Shown here piece after piece: positions 35,521 through 46,772 of a DNA stretch of 64,000 bases. The notes beneath the pieces were generated by a model that was not told where the DNA came from, ran no database searches, and saw only the letters and a program-made list of their open reading frames with translations. A program made the translations under genes and the position numbers. This DNA comes from Antedon bifida. Taxonomy: Eukaryota; Echinodermata; Crinoidea; Comatulida; Antedonidae. Where the stretch lies: assembly GCA_963402885.1 (NCBI GenBank), contig OY727094.1, forward strand, positions 1,056,501 through 1,120,500, given 5' to 3'. Within the stretch, counting starts at the first letter, position 1. Every line of letters starts with the position of its first letter.

Positions 35521-37489
35521 TGTGCGTGTGTGCGTGTAAAGTCGTCGCGTGTGACATGAATTTAGACTTTTTGCGTCCAAGAATTACGGTATACAATCTC
35601 CAATGTAAATAGATCTTTACAACAACATCAATTTTCAGAAATATGATTTTGATCAATCAAACACAAGCAGCCGGTAATAGGTGAATTAAAATAATGCGTT
35701 TGAGCGGCAAATTAATACATTATTCCACACTTGTTCCTTTAATTTCTTGTTGACAAAAGACAACGACCGTCCGCTGGCTAAATCTCGCACCTGAAGTAGT
35801 AATCCCAAATGATGTGAGTTGTGGCGGTAAATGTGCGCGCGACGCTCTACTTTCCTCTTCAATAACTACCTACTAAATGAGCATCCTTATCACTACGTCA
35901 CGCCATTAGCCAACAAGGCTGCGCGCGCATCATTCATCTAGGCTGAGGTCTGAATCAATTCATTCGTTGATCATTGATATTATACTACTAATAAAAGTAT
36001 TCCTCTTCACAGTATTAGCAAATTGTGATATTTTTTACATAGATTTTAAAATTAACAGTGGATAAATAAAAACTCACAAAATCTATCGAAATCAATCATA
36101 ATAAAAACAAAATTAGTAATACAAACTATAATGATCATTTTAATTTATTTATTTTTCTTTTCAAATAATCAATAATTTTCTTTTCTGTTTATTAATTTGA
36201 TATCACGTGCCTGTTAACATTAATTAACATTTTGAAATAATTCCAATAAACCTTTGACAGAGTTGTAAAGCTCAGCGATTGCATACAATCGTAGAAATTG
36301 AAACTCAATACATTGACATTTTATGTAATTTTATATCAGTTTTTATTGGATCGACTTGATCGTGCTTGTTCAGATAATGTTTATTATTTGCTGCTGCTGC
36401 ATTTGTAGGTTGAAATTGTCACTTGGTTGAAGTATTCGTTGTCATGGTTTCAAATATTCGTTGTCATGGTTTCAAGTATTCGTTGTCATGGTTTCACTGT
36501 GATCTACCGCCTTCAATACTATCCTTAAATAGTGTAGCCTGTTCCAATGATCACCATAAACTGACATTACGATTCTGTACCATACTACATAATTTCATTT
36601 AATATCTACTGTACTAATAGGCCTACATGTAGGCCTACTATAAATGGATTTTCTAAGAAGCCAAGCATAATGGACTTTTCAAAGTATAACAGTTAATAAT
36701 GCAATAACATTATTGTTCTATGTAGGCCTATACGTTTGCACATCTCGCGGTTTCCAACCAACAATTAAACAATTTATTTCAAACATGAGATATTAAAGAG
36801 GATTATTCAAAATATAATATTCGATATCTGTCGCGCTTTAAAGGTTATAGAGGGCGCTAGTTCTGTTGTCGACATTATGAATAGGAGTATTACAATTACA
36901 AGTACTGCTTTTATTTGAGCGATGATTTTCACGAAATAACAGGTATACTGATTACAAATATAGTGAGTTAACAAATTGTCGGTTTTTATAATTGGTAAGG
37001 TTGCAAGGTGCTGTAGACAACCCGTGAGTATTTTGGTTGAAAGTATGGAAACGATTTTTAGTAATTTTAAGGTGGCATTGTTTATTACTATTAGTCTAGA
37101 GCTACGGACGTACTATAGTACCAAGTACCAGGGACCTATAGTAGTAAGTGGTATTATATACACTGCCTGTAGAACACTTAGTATATAGTTAGTAGTAAGT
37201 GGTAACTATTATAATATTTACACTGCCTGTAGAATATGAGTACAATACTGTATTACTTTCGAAGCCTATAATCTATGTCTGGTGTGGATTTATGATAAAC
37301 CACTAGGTTTAAAGGATTTTGTAGCCTTTTGAACCCCACTTATCATGCCCAATATTTGTAGAGTCGCATTTTGAATGTTAAAACTACAAATGGTATCAAT
37401 TGCATGTTAACATAATGTATAATATTTATTCATTTTATTATTTTACATTATGGATTGTGTGAAGTAAAAGTCAAAATAAAGGATTCCTA
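35521..37489. other. Upstream region of the nicotinic receptor and intergenic DNA
   Basis: Contains the presumed promoter of the minus-strand receptor gene directly above 35520; no core motif stands out. There is also a 22-bp repeat at 36430-36495 and a short duplicated segment (GTAGTAAGTGGTA with CACTGCCTGTAGAA) at 37139-37239. No gene was recognised. Confidence 0.4.
36430..36495. repeat. 22-bp tandem repeat, 3 units
   Basis: GTATTCGTTGTCATGGTTTC repeats three times with one or two changes. Confidence 0.85.
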
Positions 37490-37660
37490 AAGTTTTGTCT
37501 ACACTATCAAACTTTATGTGACAACAACAATGTGATGTGCCCATATATGGACATGATGATGTCATATCACTACCATATTTGGGCATATCACTACCATATT
37601 TGGGCACATCACACTTTTTTGTCACATAGCAAAGTTTGATAGTGTAGACAGAGCTTAAAG
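37490..37660. mobile_element. MITE family B, full-length copy
   Basis: AAGTTTTGTCTACACTATCA to TTTGATAGTGTAGACAGAGC. Has GGACATGATGATGTCATATC and two copies of CACTACCATATTTGGGCA. Confidence 0.9.
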
Positions 37661-37716
37661 CATAAACAAATATTAAGTTTACTGCTGTATGATCGTTTAT
37701 TTCTGTTTCTTATTAG

Positions 37717-37837
37717 GTATAAGTTCGACATTATGGTATCGTTTCTCAGTTCATTACAAGGACCAATCCAAGCCAATTGCGGTTTGCTGCAGCACGTCGC
37801 TGAGAGTGAGGCATACATATATTGTATTTGTCTTGAG
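37717..37837 (+). pseudogene. Exon-like segment sharing a 70-bp block with 43.1 kb
   Basis: The segment is bounded by an acceptor (TTTCTTATTAG) and a donor-like GTATTG. It is open in one frame (with one spare base at its 5' side) as VSFLSSLQGPIQANCGLLQH and then YIYCICLE. The part from 37758 on is about 80% identical, in inverted orientation, to 43128-43199, which includes exon 2 of the DUF1499-like gene and its upstream intron. Either strand could therefore be the once-coding one. I have no partner exons, so a duplicated gene fragment is the safest reading. Confidence 0.3.
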
Positions 37838-39832
37838 GTATTGCATGTTAAAGAATAGCACGGGCTATTCCATTTTACTGTGGGTAATTACGGTCAAATT
37901 TATAATAAATATTGAAAAACTGCAGGTACAGTATATACAAATGTTTTCCTGATTGCAGCCCTCTATATATTTTATTCCATGGATTCTTAACTGTATTCAA
38001 AGATACTATTTGCTGTATATTGTAGAAACTTACTGTAAAGTTTGTTTTTTTTCTCTTTCGTGTTTTCTTTCACAGTTCTACTTTGATAAATTACGGTGTA
38101 CTTTTGTAGTATGATTTAAGGTTTTATTTCAATTGCCATATACAATTAATAAGAAATAACACGAGGTCAAAAGATGGAGATATAAATTAATAAATATAAA
38201 AAATGATCAAGGGAATTTTCCATCGAGGGTATTAAAAAGAAAATACCCGGCACGGGTCATACTATACTGGATAATTTTTTAAAAGCATAACATGGCACAG
38301 GCGTACATGCATAGGCTATAAAAGTGTTTAAATTTCATATAAATATTATTTTGATGATTTGCATCTCTAAGTATGATTATTAAGAATGTCGGTTTTAATT
38401 CAATTTAAGTTTCATCTTACTCAATGACAGATTCATCTGTTTAGCATGCTCTTTTTACTGCTCTAATTTTGTTCCAATATTGGGTTGGGCGTGATCGAAC
38501 ACGAAGTATTTACAGCTCCCACCCCTTAGTGGCGGCTTGCGACGGAAACAAATTTAGTTCACTGGCACTCCTATGGCCGGAAATATTACTCTCGCACGTA
38601 AAATTCATGATGAATGGCACCTCTTGTATTCCGGTACGGTAAGCGATGCAAATATTATTAGATTGTATGTTACTCTTTCTGTTAATCTATAATTCAACGT
38701 TTTTCAGCATGCTGATTCTTGAAATTATTTTATTAAAAAACATTTTTTGGAGTGTAAAAATTGAACTGATCCACCAACCAATAGCAAGAAAATTGGGTTA
38801 TATCATGTGTAATATTGCGATCATGACAAACGCATGGTTATAGGCCCATCCTCGTCACGGCGAGCGACCACGGACACATTAATTGTAACTTTCCCCTGAT
38901 ATTACGTATTTATTGATGTGTGGTGTAATAATATAAATAGGCCTACTCGTATAATGTTCTATACTTTTAAAATATACCAATTAATTTGAATGCATTTTCC
39001 TCTCAAATTGTGATAAAAAATATTAACGCATCGTATTATAGGCCTACTTAGGTTTAAACGCGTGTTTCATTAAAAAACACTTGAAATGCGGCTGTCCCGA
39101 ACGATGCGAGACGGTTGGTAACTATGGACCACATAAATAATTTTAAGTAGCCCTACCATTTGTTTGTTGGAATTAATGTTATCGATTAATTACAAAACTA
39201 TTGATTATTATGTAATGTCGTACCTTATACCGCCAAACCAAAAATTTGGTGCTGAGAGATTTTTTTGTCTTATCTTACACTTTGATAGCATGTGTTATTG
39301 GTGGTACAATTCAGAATAGAATAGGACAGGTGGTTTAGCGTTAAACCCGGCCGATGTAAAATAAAAATCGGATAAAGTTAATTTTCAGTCGAGCGTTTCT
39401 TTGGTAAGTTGCCGATGCTCTAAATGTCGTCAAATTTAATAACACTTTGTAATAGGCCTATATATATATATATAACAATAATTAATCAAAAATAAACTTA
39501 TAAATTTGTAATTGTGTTCTGACCGCTCTAAAGGTACTTTTTCACCGGTTGGTCTCTTCCCCTCACGCCACTCCTTTTGTATATTCTTATTGATGATATA
39601 ATTCTGCTTATGCCATATTTTTCTAATCTATTTTTAAATGTGCCTGTAAAAATCCTAATAATAAATATGAACCTCTAACCACTGAAATTTTATAAAAGAC
39701 TTACTTATACAGTGTTATTTAGGGTTAAAATTCAATTAGTAAACAATATGCATACATACATATTAGATTAATAAAATTTACAGCTTGCCCAGCTTGTATG
39801 GACCCGCACTCAAGGTTACAAAATGGGGATTT
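37838..39832. other. Intergenic, no gene recognised
   Basis: AT-rich with several TAGGCCTA octamers. No supported exon or named repeat. Confidence 0.45.
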
Positions 39833-41640
39833 GAATTGAATGCTATTTAACTAAAAAACACGCTCTCAGGGAAAAATCACAGCAATTGCATAACTGTACC
39901 TTTAAATTTATTTATAAAGTATAGTCAAACAAGATAAAATCAGGTCTATTTAAGCAATTGAATGCTGTTTAATTAAAAAACTCGCTCTCAAGAAAAATCA
40001 CAGAAATTACGTAACTGTACCTTTAAATTTATCTTTATTGAATGAAATTATTAGTGTTCATCACATGGAACTAAAGTAAACTCAAACAAGAAAAAATCAG
40101 GTCTATTTAAGCAATTGAATGCTGTTTAATTAAAAAACTCGCTCTCAAGAAAAATCACAGAAATTACGTAACTGAACCTTTAAATTTATTTTTATTGAAT
40201 GAAATTATTAGTGTTCATCACATGGAACTAAAGTAAACTCAAACAAGAAAAAATCAAGTCTATTTAAGCAATTGAATGCTGTTTAATTAAAAAACTCGCT
40301 CTGAAGGAAAATCTCAGAAATTACGTAACTGTACCTTTAAATTTATTTTTATTGAATGAAATTATTAGTGTTCATCACATGGAACTAAAGTAAACTCAAA
40401 CAAGAACAAATCAGGTCTATTTAAGCAATTGAATGCTGTTTAATTAAAAAACTCGCTCTCAAGGAAAATCACAGAAATTACGTAACTGTACCTTTAAATT
40501 TATTTTTATTGAATGAAATTATTAGTGTTCATCACATGGAACTAAAGTAAACTCAAACAAGAAAAAATCAGGTCTATTTAAGCAATTGAATGCTGTTTAA
40601 TTAAAAAACTCGCTCTCAAGGAAAATCACAGAAATTACGTAACTGTACCTTTAAATTTATTTTTATTGAATAAAATTATTAGTGTTCATCACATGGAACT
40701 AAAGTAAACTCAAACAAGAAAAAATCATGTCTATTTAAGCAATTGAATGCGGTTTAATTAAAAAACTCGCTCTCAAGGAAAATCACAGAAATTACGTAAC
40801 TGTACCTTTAAATTTATTTTTATTGAATAAAATTATTAGTGTTCATCACATGGAACTAAAGTAAACTCAAACAAGAAAAAATCATGTCTATTTAAGCAAT
40901 TGAATGCGGTTTAATTAAAAAACTCGCTCTCAAGGAAAATCACAGAAATTACGTAACTGTACCTTTAAATTTATTTTTATTGAATGAAATTATTAGTGTT
41001 CATCACATGGAACTAAAGTAAAGTTAAAAAAGAAAAAATCAGGTCTATTAGCAATTGAAGGCTGTTTAATTAAAAAACTCGCTCTCAAGGAAAATCTCAG
41101 AAATTACGTAACTGTACCTTTAAATTTATTTTTATTGAATGAAATTATTAGTGTTCATCACATGGAACTAAAGTAAACTCAAACAAGAAAAAATCAGGTC
41201 TATTTAAGCAATTGAATGCTGTTTAATTAAAAAACACGCTCTCAAGGAATATCACAGAAATTACGTAACTGTACCTTTAAATTTATTTTTATTGAATGAA
41301 ATTATTAGTGTTCATCACATGGAACTAAAGTAAACTCAAACAAGAAAAAATCAGGTCTATTTAAGCAATTGAATGCTGTTTAATTAAAAAACACGCTCTC
41401 AAGGAATATCACAGAAATTACGTAACTGTACCTTTAAATTTATTTTTATTGAATGAAATTATTAGTGTTCATCACATGGAACTAAAGTAAACTCAAACAA
41501 GAAAAAATCAGGTCTAATTAAGCAATTGAATGCTGTTTAATTAAAAAACACGCTCTCTCAGGGAAAATCACAGAAATTACGTAATTGAATGCAATTATGC
41601 AATTGAATGCTGTTTAAATAAACAGCATTCAATTGCTCAA
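39833..41640. repeat. 157-bp satellite-like tandem array, about 11.5 units
   Basis: Units begin GCAATTGAATGCTGTTTAAT at a regular 157-base spacing (for example 39954, 40111, 40268 and 40425). They carry TCGCTCTCAAGGAAAATCAC and GTGTTCATCACATGGAACTA. Inner units are about 95-99% identical by eye. The first unit is diverged and internally deleted, and the last unit is rearranged into a palindrome. No coding potential. Confidence 0.95.
41603..41640. repeat. Perfect palindrome capping the tandem array
   Basis: GCAATTGAATGCTGTTTA, two bases, then TAAACAGCATTCAATTGC form an 18-bp perfect stem. The left arm is the beginning of the 157-bp unit and the right arm is its inverse. Confidence 0.9.
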
Positions 41641-41850
41641 ATAAGCTTGATTTTATTAGTGTTCATTACATGGAACTAAAATAAACCGCTTAACTTTTCC
41701 TTGATAGTGTGTTATATTAATATTTATAATATGTGAATAAAAGATACTGTACATAAATTGACCCGAATAAATAATACTGTAGAGTAATAGACGAATATAT
41801 AACATCTTGCACCTTAATATTTTATATCATTTCAAATTTGTTTTCAACAG

Positions 41851-42016
41851 ATGCTGCAGTTTGTTGAGGAGCCAACAAGCTATGCAAGACAAAATAATTC
41901 AGCTACCATACACTCTAAAAAGAAACAAACAAATATTAAATGTCAACCAGGAACTAGATTGGGCACCAAAAAACAAAAGTATTATATCAGCCACAGTTTC
42001 TCTTAATATCATATAA
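41851..42016 (+). CDS. Candidate terminal exon, unknown gene
   Basis: An acceptor TTGTTTTCAACAG precedes a segment open in two frames. With one spare 5' base it reads CCSLLRSQQAMQDKIIQL onward and stops at 42014-42016. In the other frame it stops at 42004-42006. A poly(A) signal AATAAA (42016-42021) follows immediately. I recognise neither protein and found no upstream exons in the adjoining repeats. Confidence 0.25.
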
Positions 42017-42083
42017 ATAAAACTAAACATTCTTATTCACCAGGTTTTATTGTAGGACATTTTGATTATATAAATCCATTTAC

Positions 42084-42194
42084 CTGAAAATGTATTTGAA
42101 TTTCTTGGCTAAAATCACAAGCCCTTATGGCATTATCAACTGCAAGTTCAATCAAGGTAATGAAAGTGTTTTGGTACAGCTGATTTTTATTATC
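42084..42194 (-). CDS. Orphan internal exon, unknown gene
   Basis: On the minus strand TTTTTACCGTAG precedes, and GTAAAT follows, a 111-nt segment that is open as exactly 37 codons (DNKNQLYQNTFITLIELAVD, then NAIRACDFSQEIQIHFQ). The clean splice sites, the phase and the amphipathic helical look argue for a real exon. I do not recognise the family and could not find its neighbours. An unseen first exon between 42.2 and 43.0 kb, sharing a promoter with the divergent plus-strand gene, is possible. Confidence 0.4.
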
Positions 42195-43041
42195 CTACGG
42201 TAAAAAGAAAAAAATCATAAAATAAAATATTCTATATAGATTAGAAGTCTGCAACATGTATACAAATAACACACCTATGCACTTGTTCTGACGAGTATGA
42301 TAATATGAATATTATACCATAATTAATATAACAGAGGACGCTGGTCATCAGTTTTGGAATATAATCAGAGTATTTTTACATTAAATTGTAAAAATGTATA
42401 AATTAAAATGTACAATATAACATTGATTAATAAATATAATGTTAGCTAGCATTTACTTCTTGACATTGTATAATATATCGTAAAACACTAACGGTTGATA
42501 CTGTGTGTAAATTAGACGTAGTATGACTTCTATTCTAAAAAAAGTCTGTCTGTAGGGTAGGCCTAGAATAGAAGAGTATTACAGTGTTACTAGGTGCTTG
42601 CTTCATCCCGCCTAGTAGTAGTAGTATAGTAGGTCGGGCTGGGCGCGCCTACCTGCTACTACTAGGCCTTACTATCTAGGCTTACTACTACTGCTACACT
42701 CTTCTATTCTAGCTAGTAGGGCTACACTATAGTATAGGCCTAGCTAGCTAGCTAGAGGGCGTAGCTAGGCCTAGGCTCAACATTAATTAACCAGGCCTAG
42801 GCTAGGCTACATAAGTTTAAAAATACCATTAATGAATTGAAAAGACAGCCTAGCCTAGACGATCCGCCTAGCCTAGACTAGGTTTCTTAGACGTTAAGCC
42901 CTGCCCACCCAAGCCTTCCTCTATAGTAGGCCTAGGCCTAGGCACAGCACCCGTTCCTCGAAACACACGGCAGCATTAAACAATCTTTGCTGCTGTCGCG
43001 TTCCTCTTTGGTCACACACACAATACTGTAATCAGACTTAT
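42195..43041. promoter_or_regulatory. Upstream region of the DUF1499-like gene, rich in AGGCCTAGC motifs
   Basis: 42550-42950 is dense in overlapping TAGGCCTAGC / GCTAGGCCTA motifs and short inverted segments, unlike the AT-rich surroundings. It directly precedes the start codon at 43042 and may hold the promoter. No TATA box is obvious. Confidence 0.35.
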
Positions 43042-45125
43042 ATGACGGTTTGCGGTGAGTTAGAAACACAAAAGTAACGCCACTTGACGCGAAATTACAG
43101 TGTAAAACAAATACCCACGAACAAATGGTACAGGCAATACCTCAAGGAAAATGCAATATATGTAGGGCATATCCTCAGCGACGTGCTGCAGCAAACTGCC
43201 TATCATCCAAGCTGCACTGCGTCCAGCCGTCTGGTTACCTGGCATTCGTAACCTACTGCGTCCAGCCGTCTGGTTACCTGGCATTCGTAACCTACATCGT
43301 CATAATGAAAAGTATGTGAACTGAATTTATATTACTTTTTTGGGGTAAAGATAAAGTTTTGTGGAAAAAATAAACGTTATGATAATGATTAGTGTGGATT
43401 AGTGATTATGAATAATTATGAGTGATGATTAGGCCCCTAGTGAAACATTTGCTTTCAGATGGGTATGTTCAGACACAGTAGCAGAAGAATGTTTGGCCAA
43501 GTTAATAGACGCAGTTGATACGGTGCAATTACTTGATCCCAAATCAACCTACCAAGTTCATAAAGTAAGCAAAATAAATACAATACTTAATATTGAATAT
43601 TCATCTGGATAAACAATACATAGCATGCCAGATAGTGGAACAAAATCTTTAAAGTAACCAACATTTGAATATTTAAAATACAATATAGTATTTCATGAAC
43701 CAAGGCTACTGTACAATGTACGAGAATCCTTTAGAATTAACATTAAAGAAGTTTTTCTTTTTGTACTGCAGGTCGATGAGGAACGTTATTTTGTAGAGAT
43801 ATTTAACTATACGTGGGCCGAATGGTTAGACGTGGTAGAAATTGAGTTTAGACCTGGTAGAGAAAGTGGCTCTGAGGCTAAGGTCTGCTCTTCTTTCATT
43901 CTTTCTACTGTTTTTTTTGTAAAAGGCACAAATAATGAGATCATTGGCCCGACAAAAATGGGCATGCCAACTTTTCACAATAGTCCGGTTTAACACTGTT
44001 ATTTCTAGATTTCTGACCCGCCTTTAATAATACGTCGGTCTTTAAGGCCAATTTACACAGACAAGCGGTAACGGTAATACGGGCGGTTTACGCTCAGAGA
44101 TACAGATTCTACGTGGGACAAGCTACGCGGTTTTCCGCTTATCGTTACCGACCGCTCGTCTGTGTAAACTGAACTTTATACAGAGCACTTAATAAGGCTC
44201 AAAGCGCTTCACATTATTACCCCGGTCTTCCCTATAAATGTCGCAGCCAGTTTCAGTGTCAGTTTCAGTTTTCTTTACATATTACACTATATACATTTAT
44301 AATAATAAAAAAACCTTTGATTTTGTGTGGAGATTACAATAAGCCACACTCATGGATTTAAATCTGAACCTCCAGATGAAACAAACAATAAATATGGTGA
44401 TGACTGAAATAAGCAAGTAGAAAAACAATACAAGATATGCACTTTGAATAAGTAAAAAAAAAAAAACCAGTATTCAGTGAAGTTGTGTCTTGGCCTTATC
44501 AGTACCCATTTGTACACCTGGGTGGAGAGAGATGCAACAATCGTTGGATTCAAACTCACGATCAGTCTAGTAGTTGAACGTCCAGCGTTCAAACCGCGCC
44601 ACACGCCCTCATTTTTTGACCCAAAATGTGTTCGTTTTTACTTTTTCAGTGCTATTCATTTTCAAGTGGATTTCTTCCAACATGGGTACCATTTGCCTTT
44701 ATTTTCAACTGTGTAAGTATACTAACATGTTCAATCATGTCATTGATACACACCATACCACACTGCAACAACACATAAATGTTTATTGTTAAGGCAGTGC
44801 CAGTGTTCTAAAGCTTGGTTCCCACTAGAGACGCAACGTAAGTGATTTTACCAATCACAAGCGATGGATTATTTGAACAGTGGCTTGTCATTGGTGATCA
44901 ACTCGCTTGCGTTGCGCGTACGTCCTTGCGTTGCGTCTCTAGATGGGAACCACGCTTTACAGAAGACTTGTTTTTAATGAATACTGTATAGTTTAATCGG
45001 ATTCTATTTCTTTATAGATATTTTTCTTTGTACCCTTTTACGACAACAAGTTCAACAGTAGAAGATTAACAAGACTAAGAGAAGCTATGGAATTACCATG
45101 TAAAGTTGTACCCAGCAACGATTAG
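43042..45125 (+). CDS. Small protein with a DUF1499-like domain (6 exons)
   Basis: Exons 43042-43054, 43179-43311, 43459-43564, 43772-43882, 44650-44712 and 45018-45125 join in phase to 534 nt, or 177 residues. The function is unknown. The C-terminal two thirds recall the DUF1499 family in order and spacing: KWVCSDTVAEECL, YFVEIFNYTWAEWLDVVEIE (in place of the family's F-x-D-D-V-E-F), CYSFSSGFLP (in place of R-S-x-S-R-x-G), and finally DNKFNSRRLTRLREAM (family: N-R-R-R-x-x-x-L-R). A hydrophobic stretch GFLPTWVPFAFIFNCIFFFV could be membrane-associated. Exon 2 holds an exact 39-bp in-frame tandem duplication of LRPAVWLPGIRNL. The tiny first exon (ATG plus 10 nt) rests on phase and splice motifs only, and the exon 4 donor GTCTGC is weak. 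A poly(A) signal is at 45376-45381. The family assignment comes from memory of its motif layout. Confidence 0.6.
44045..44177. mobile_element. MITE family C, shortened copy
   Basis: AAGGCCAATTTACACAGACA to GCTCGTCTGTGTAAACTGAA. It lacks the ATGGTCATAAGGAATAAC part of the other two copies. It lies in intron 4 of the DUF1499-like gene. Confidence 0.85.
44813..44959. mobile_element. MITE family A copy with TA duplication
   Basis: AAGCTTGGTTCCCACTAGAG to CTCTAGATGGGAACCACGCT, bordered by TA on both sides. It lies in intron 5 of the DUF1499-like gene. Confidence 0.85.
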
Positions 45126-46772
45126 CAGAACAGTCCTACCATCATGTTGATTAAGTCTGTCATGTCATATTGCGCTTAAATCATAAAGCTTAAGTAGTAT
45201 AATATATTTTTATCTTTTAAAAAATGGATTTTTAAAAGTCTTTAGATTAATACTTTATTTCAATATTTTATTTGTGATATATTTTTTTTCAAAGGATCTT
45301 ACGATACAGAAAATAGACTTTTCTCTGTAAGATCCCTGCAATATTGTATAATTATAATGTAAATATATATTACTGAATAAATGTGAATGAATTGATTTAA
45401 TCCAATTATGATTTGGGAACAGGAGGATTAATCAAAATTTAACCAACAATATTGGATCACAGCAGTGGTGCAAACTGTAATTTTTCGTAAAAATTTGAAA
45501 ATGAATTAACAAAGATTGTATTTAATAATTATGTAGTTAAGAACAATTATACTATTGGATTATTGTTTATGAAATAATAAACAAATAGGAATCATTTTTA
45601 GTTTTTTTTAACAGATACATACTTCAAAGAGTTCAATAGTATGAACATAGACAATGTTCCTCAGATGATCTGAAAAACGACAAATTCAATTTTACGCTTT
45701 ATTTTCATCAGCTCGCACATGTAAAATGTGTCCATGTAAAGCTTGGTTCCCACTAGGACGCAACGCAAGAACGTAGACGCAAAGTAATCGAGTTGACCAA
45801 TGGCAAGCGACAGTTCGAATAATCCATCGCTTCTGATTGGTCAAATCACTTACGTTGTTTTACGTAGTTGCGTCGCATCTCGAGTGGGAACCAAGCTTTA
45901 CAATATTACCATTAGTTTTAAAAACCGCTCGCAAATTTGTAAATGTCAAAACATATCGCACGCTTTCATCGGAATTATTTTTTAAACGGCGCCAACTATA
46001 ATCAGGTCGAGTTGTTTGAAAGATCCCGGTGAGCACAGATGATAAACTCCCGTGCGTTGTACTCTGGTATTATGTGACGTCAGAATAATGCCATCAGATC
46101 AAATTGTTTGGATGACATCCTAATTAGTCAATCTCAGGCATTTGTTTAATTAATATCTCTTAAATTGACATAGTTTATTATCGCTTTGAAAATGTTTGGA
46201 TTTTACAAATTATATATGTGTTTTGTAATAAATTATTAATTTTAATTTAAACATTCCGAGGATTTTTTTATATATTACCTTATTATTAGGCCTAGTCCTA
46301 CCAACAACATACCAAACACATACTATCCAGAAAAAAAGTTTATTGATTGTAGGATTAAATGATATTTGTTTTATTTAAAAAATGTTCCTAAATGTTATTT
46401 GAATGGAAAACTATCATGATAGAGTAGACCTACATTTAAAAACACATTACCCTACATTGTATTTGATAGGTTTTTACATTTATTTTGAGGTAAAAAGTTA
46501 TTTACATTTGCGGGTGACATGTTTTACATTTACGGTTTCGATAACATTTGTCGGCGATATGTTTTTTAATTTGTGAACAATTTTTGCATTGCGGGTTCTA
46601 AACCACCACCACGACCTCTTCCACACATTGATAGATAATGATTTATGTACACCCCTAAATGAAAATGGAATCTACCGTAGGCATAACGGAGGTTCGACTA
46701 CTTCCCTTTCTTACACATTGACACGTAACGGAAGATGCCCCAGGGGGAAAGTAACCCACACGAATAAAAAAC
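45126..46772. other. 3' UTR and intergenic spacer
   Basis: Beyond the AATAAA at 45376 lie a family A MITE (listed) and AT-rich DNA leading to the SLC5 start codon. No further gene was recognised. The frame upstream of the SLC5 ATG is closed by a nearby stop. Confidence 0.45.
45739..45900. mobile_element. MITE family A, full-length copy with TA duplication
   Basis: AAGCTTGGTTCCCACTAGGA to GAGTGGGAACCAAGCTT, flanked by TA on each side. Both CCAAT arms are present. Confidence 0.9.

Noticed and set aside
39833-41640. CRISPR array
   Set aside because: The 157-bp units are contiguous and nearly identical along their whole length, with no repeat/spacer structure, and the DNA is animal.
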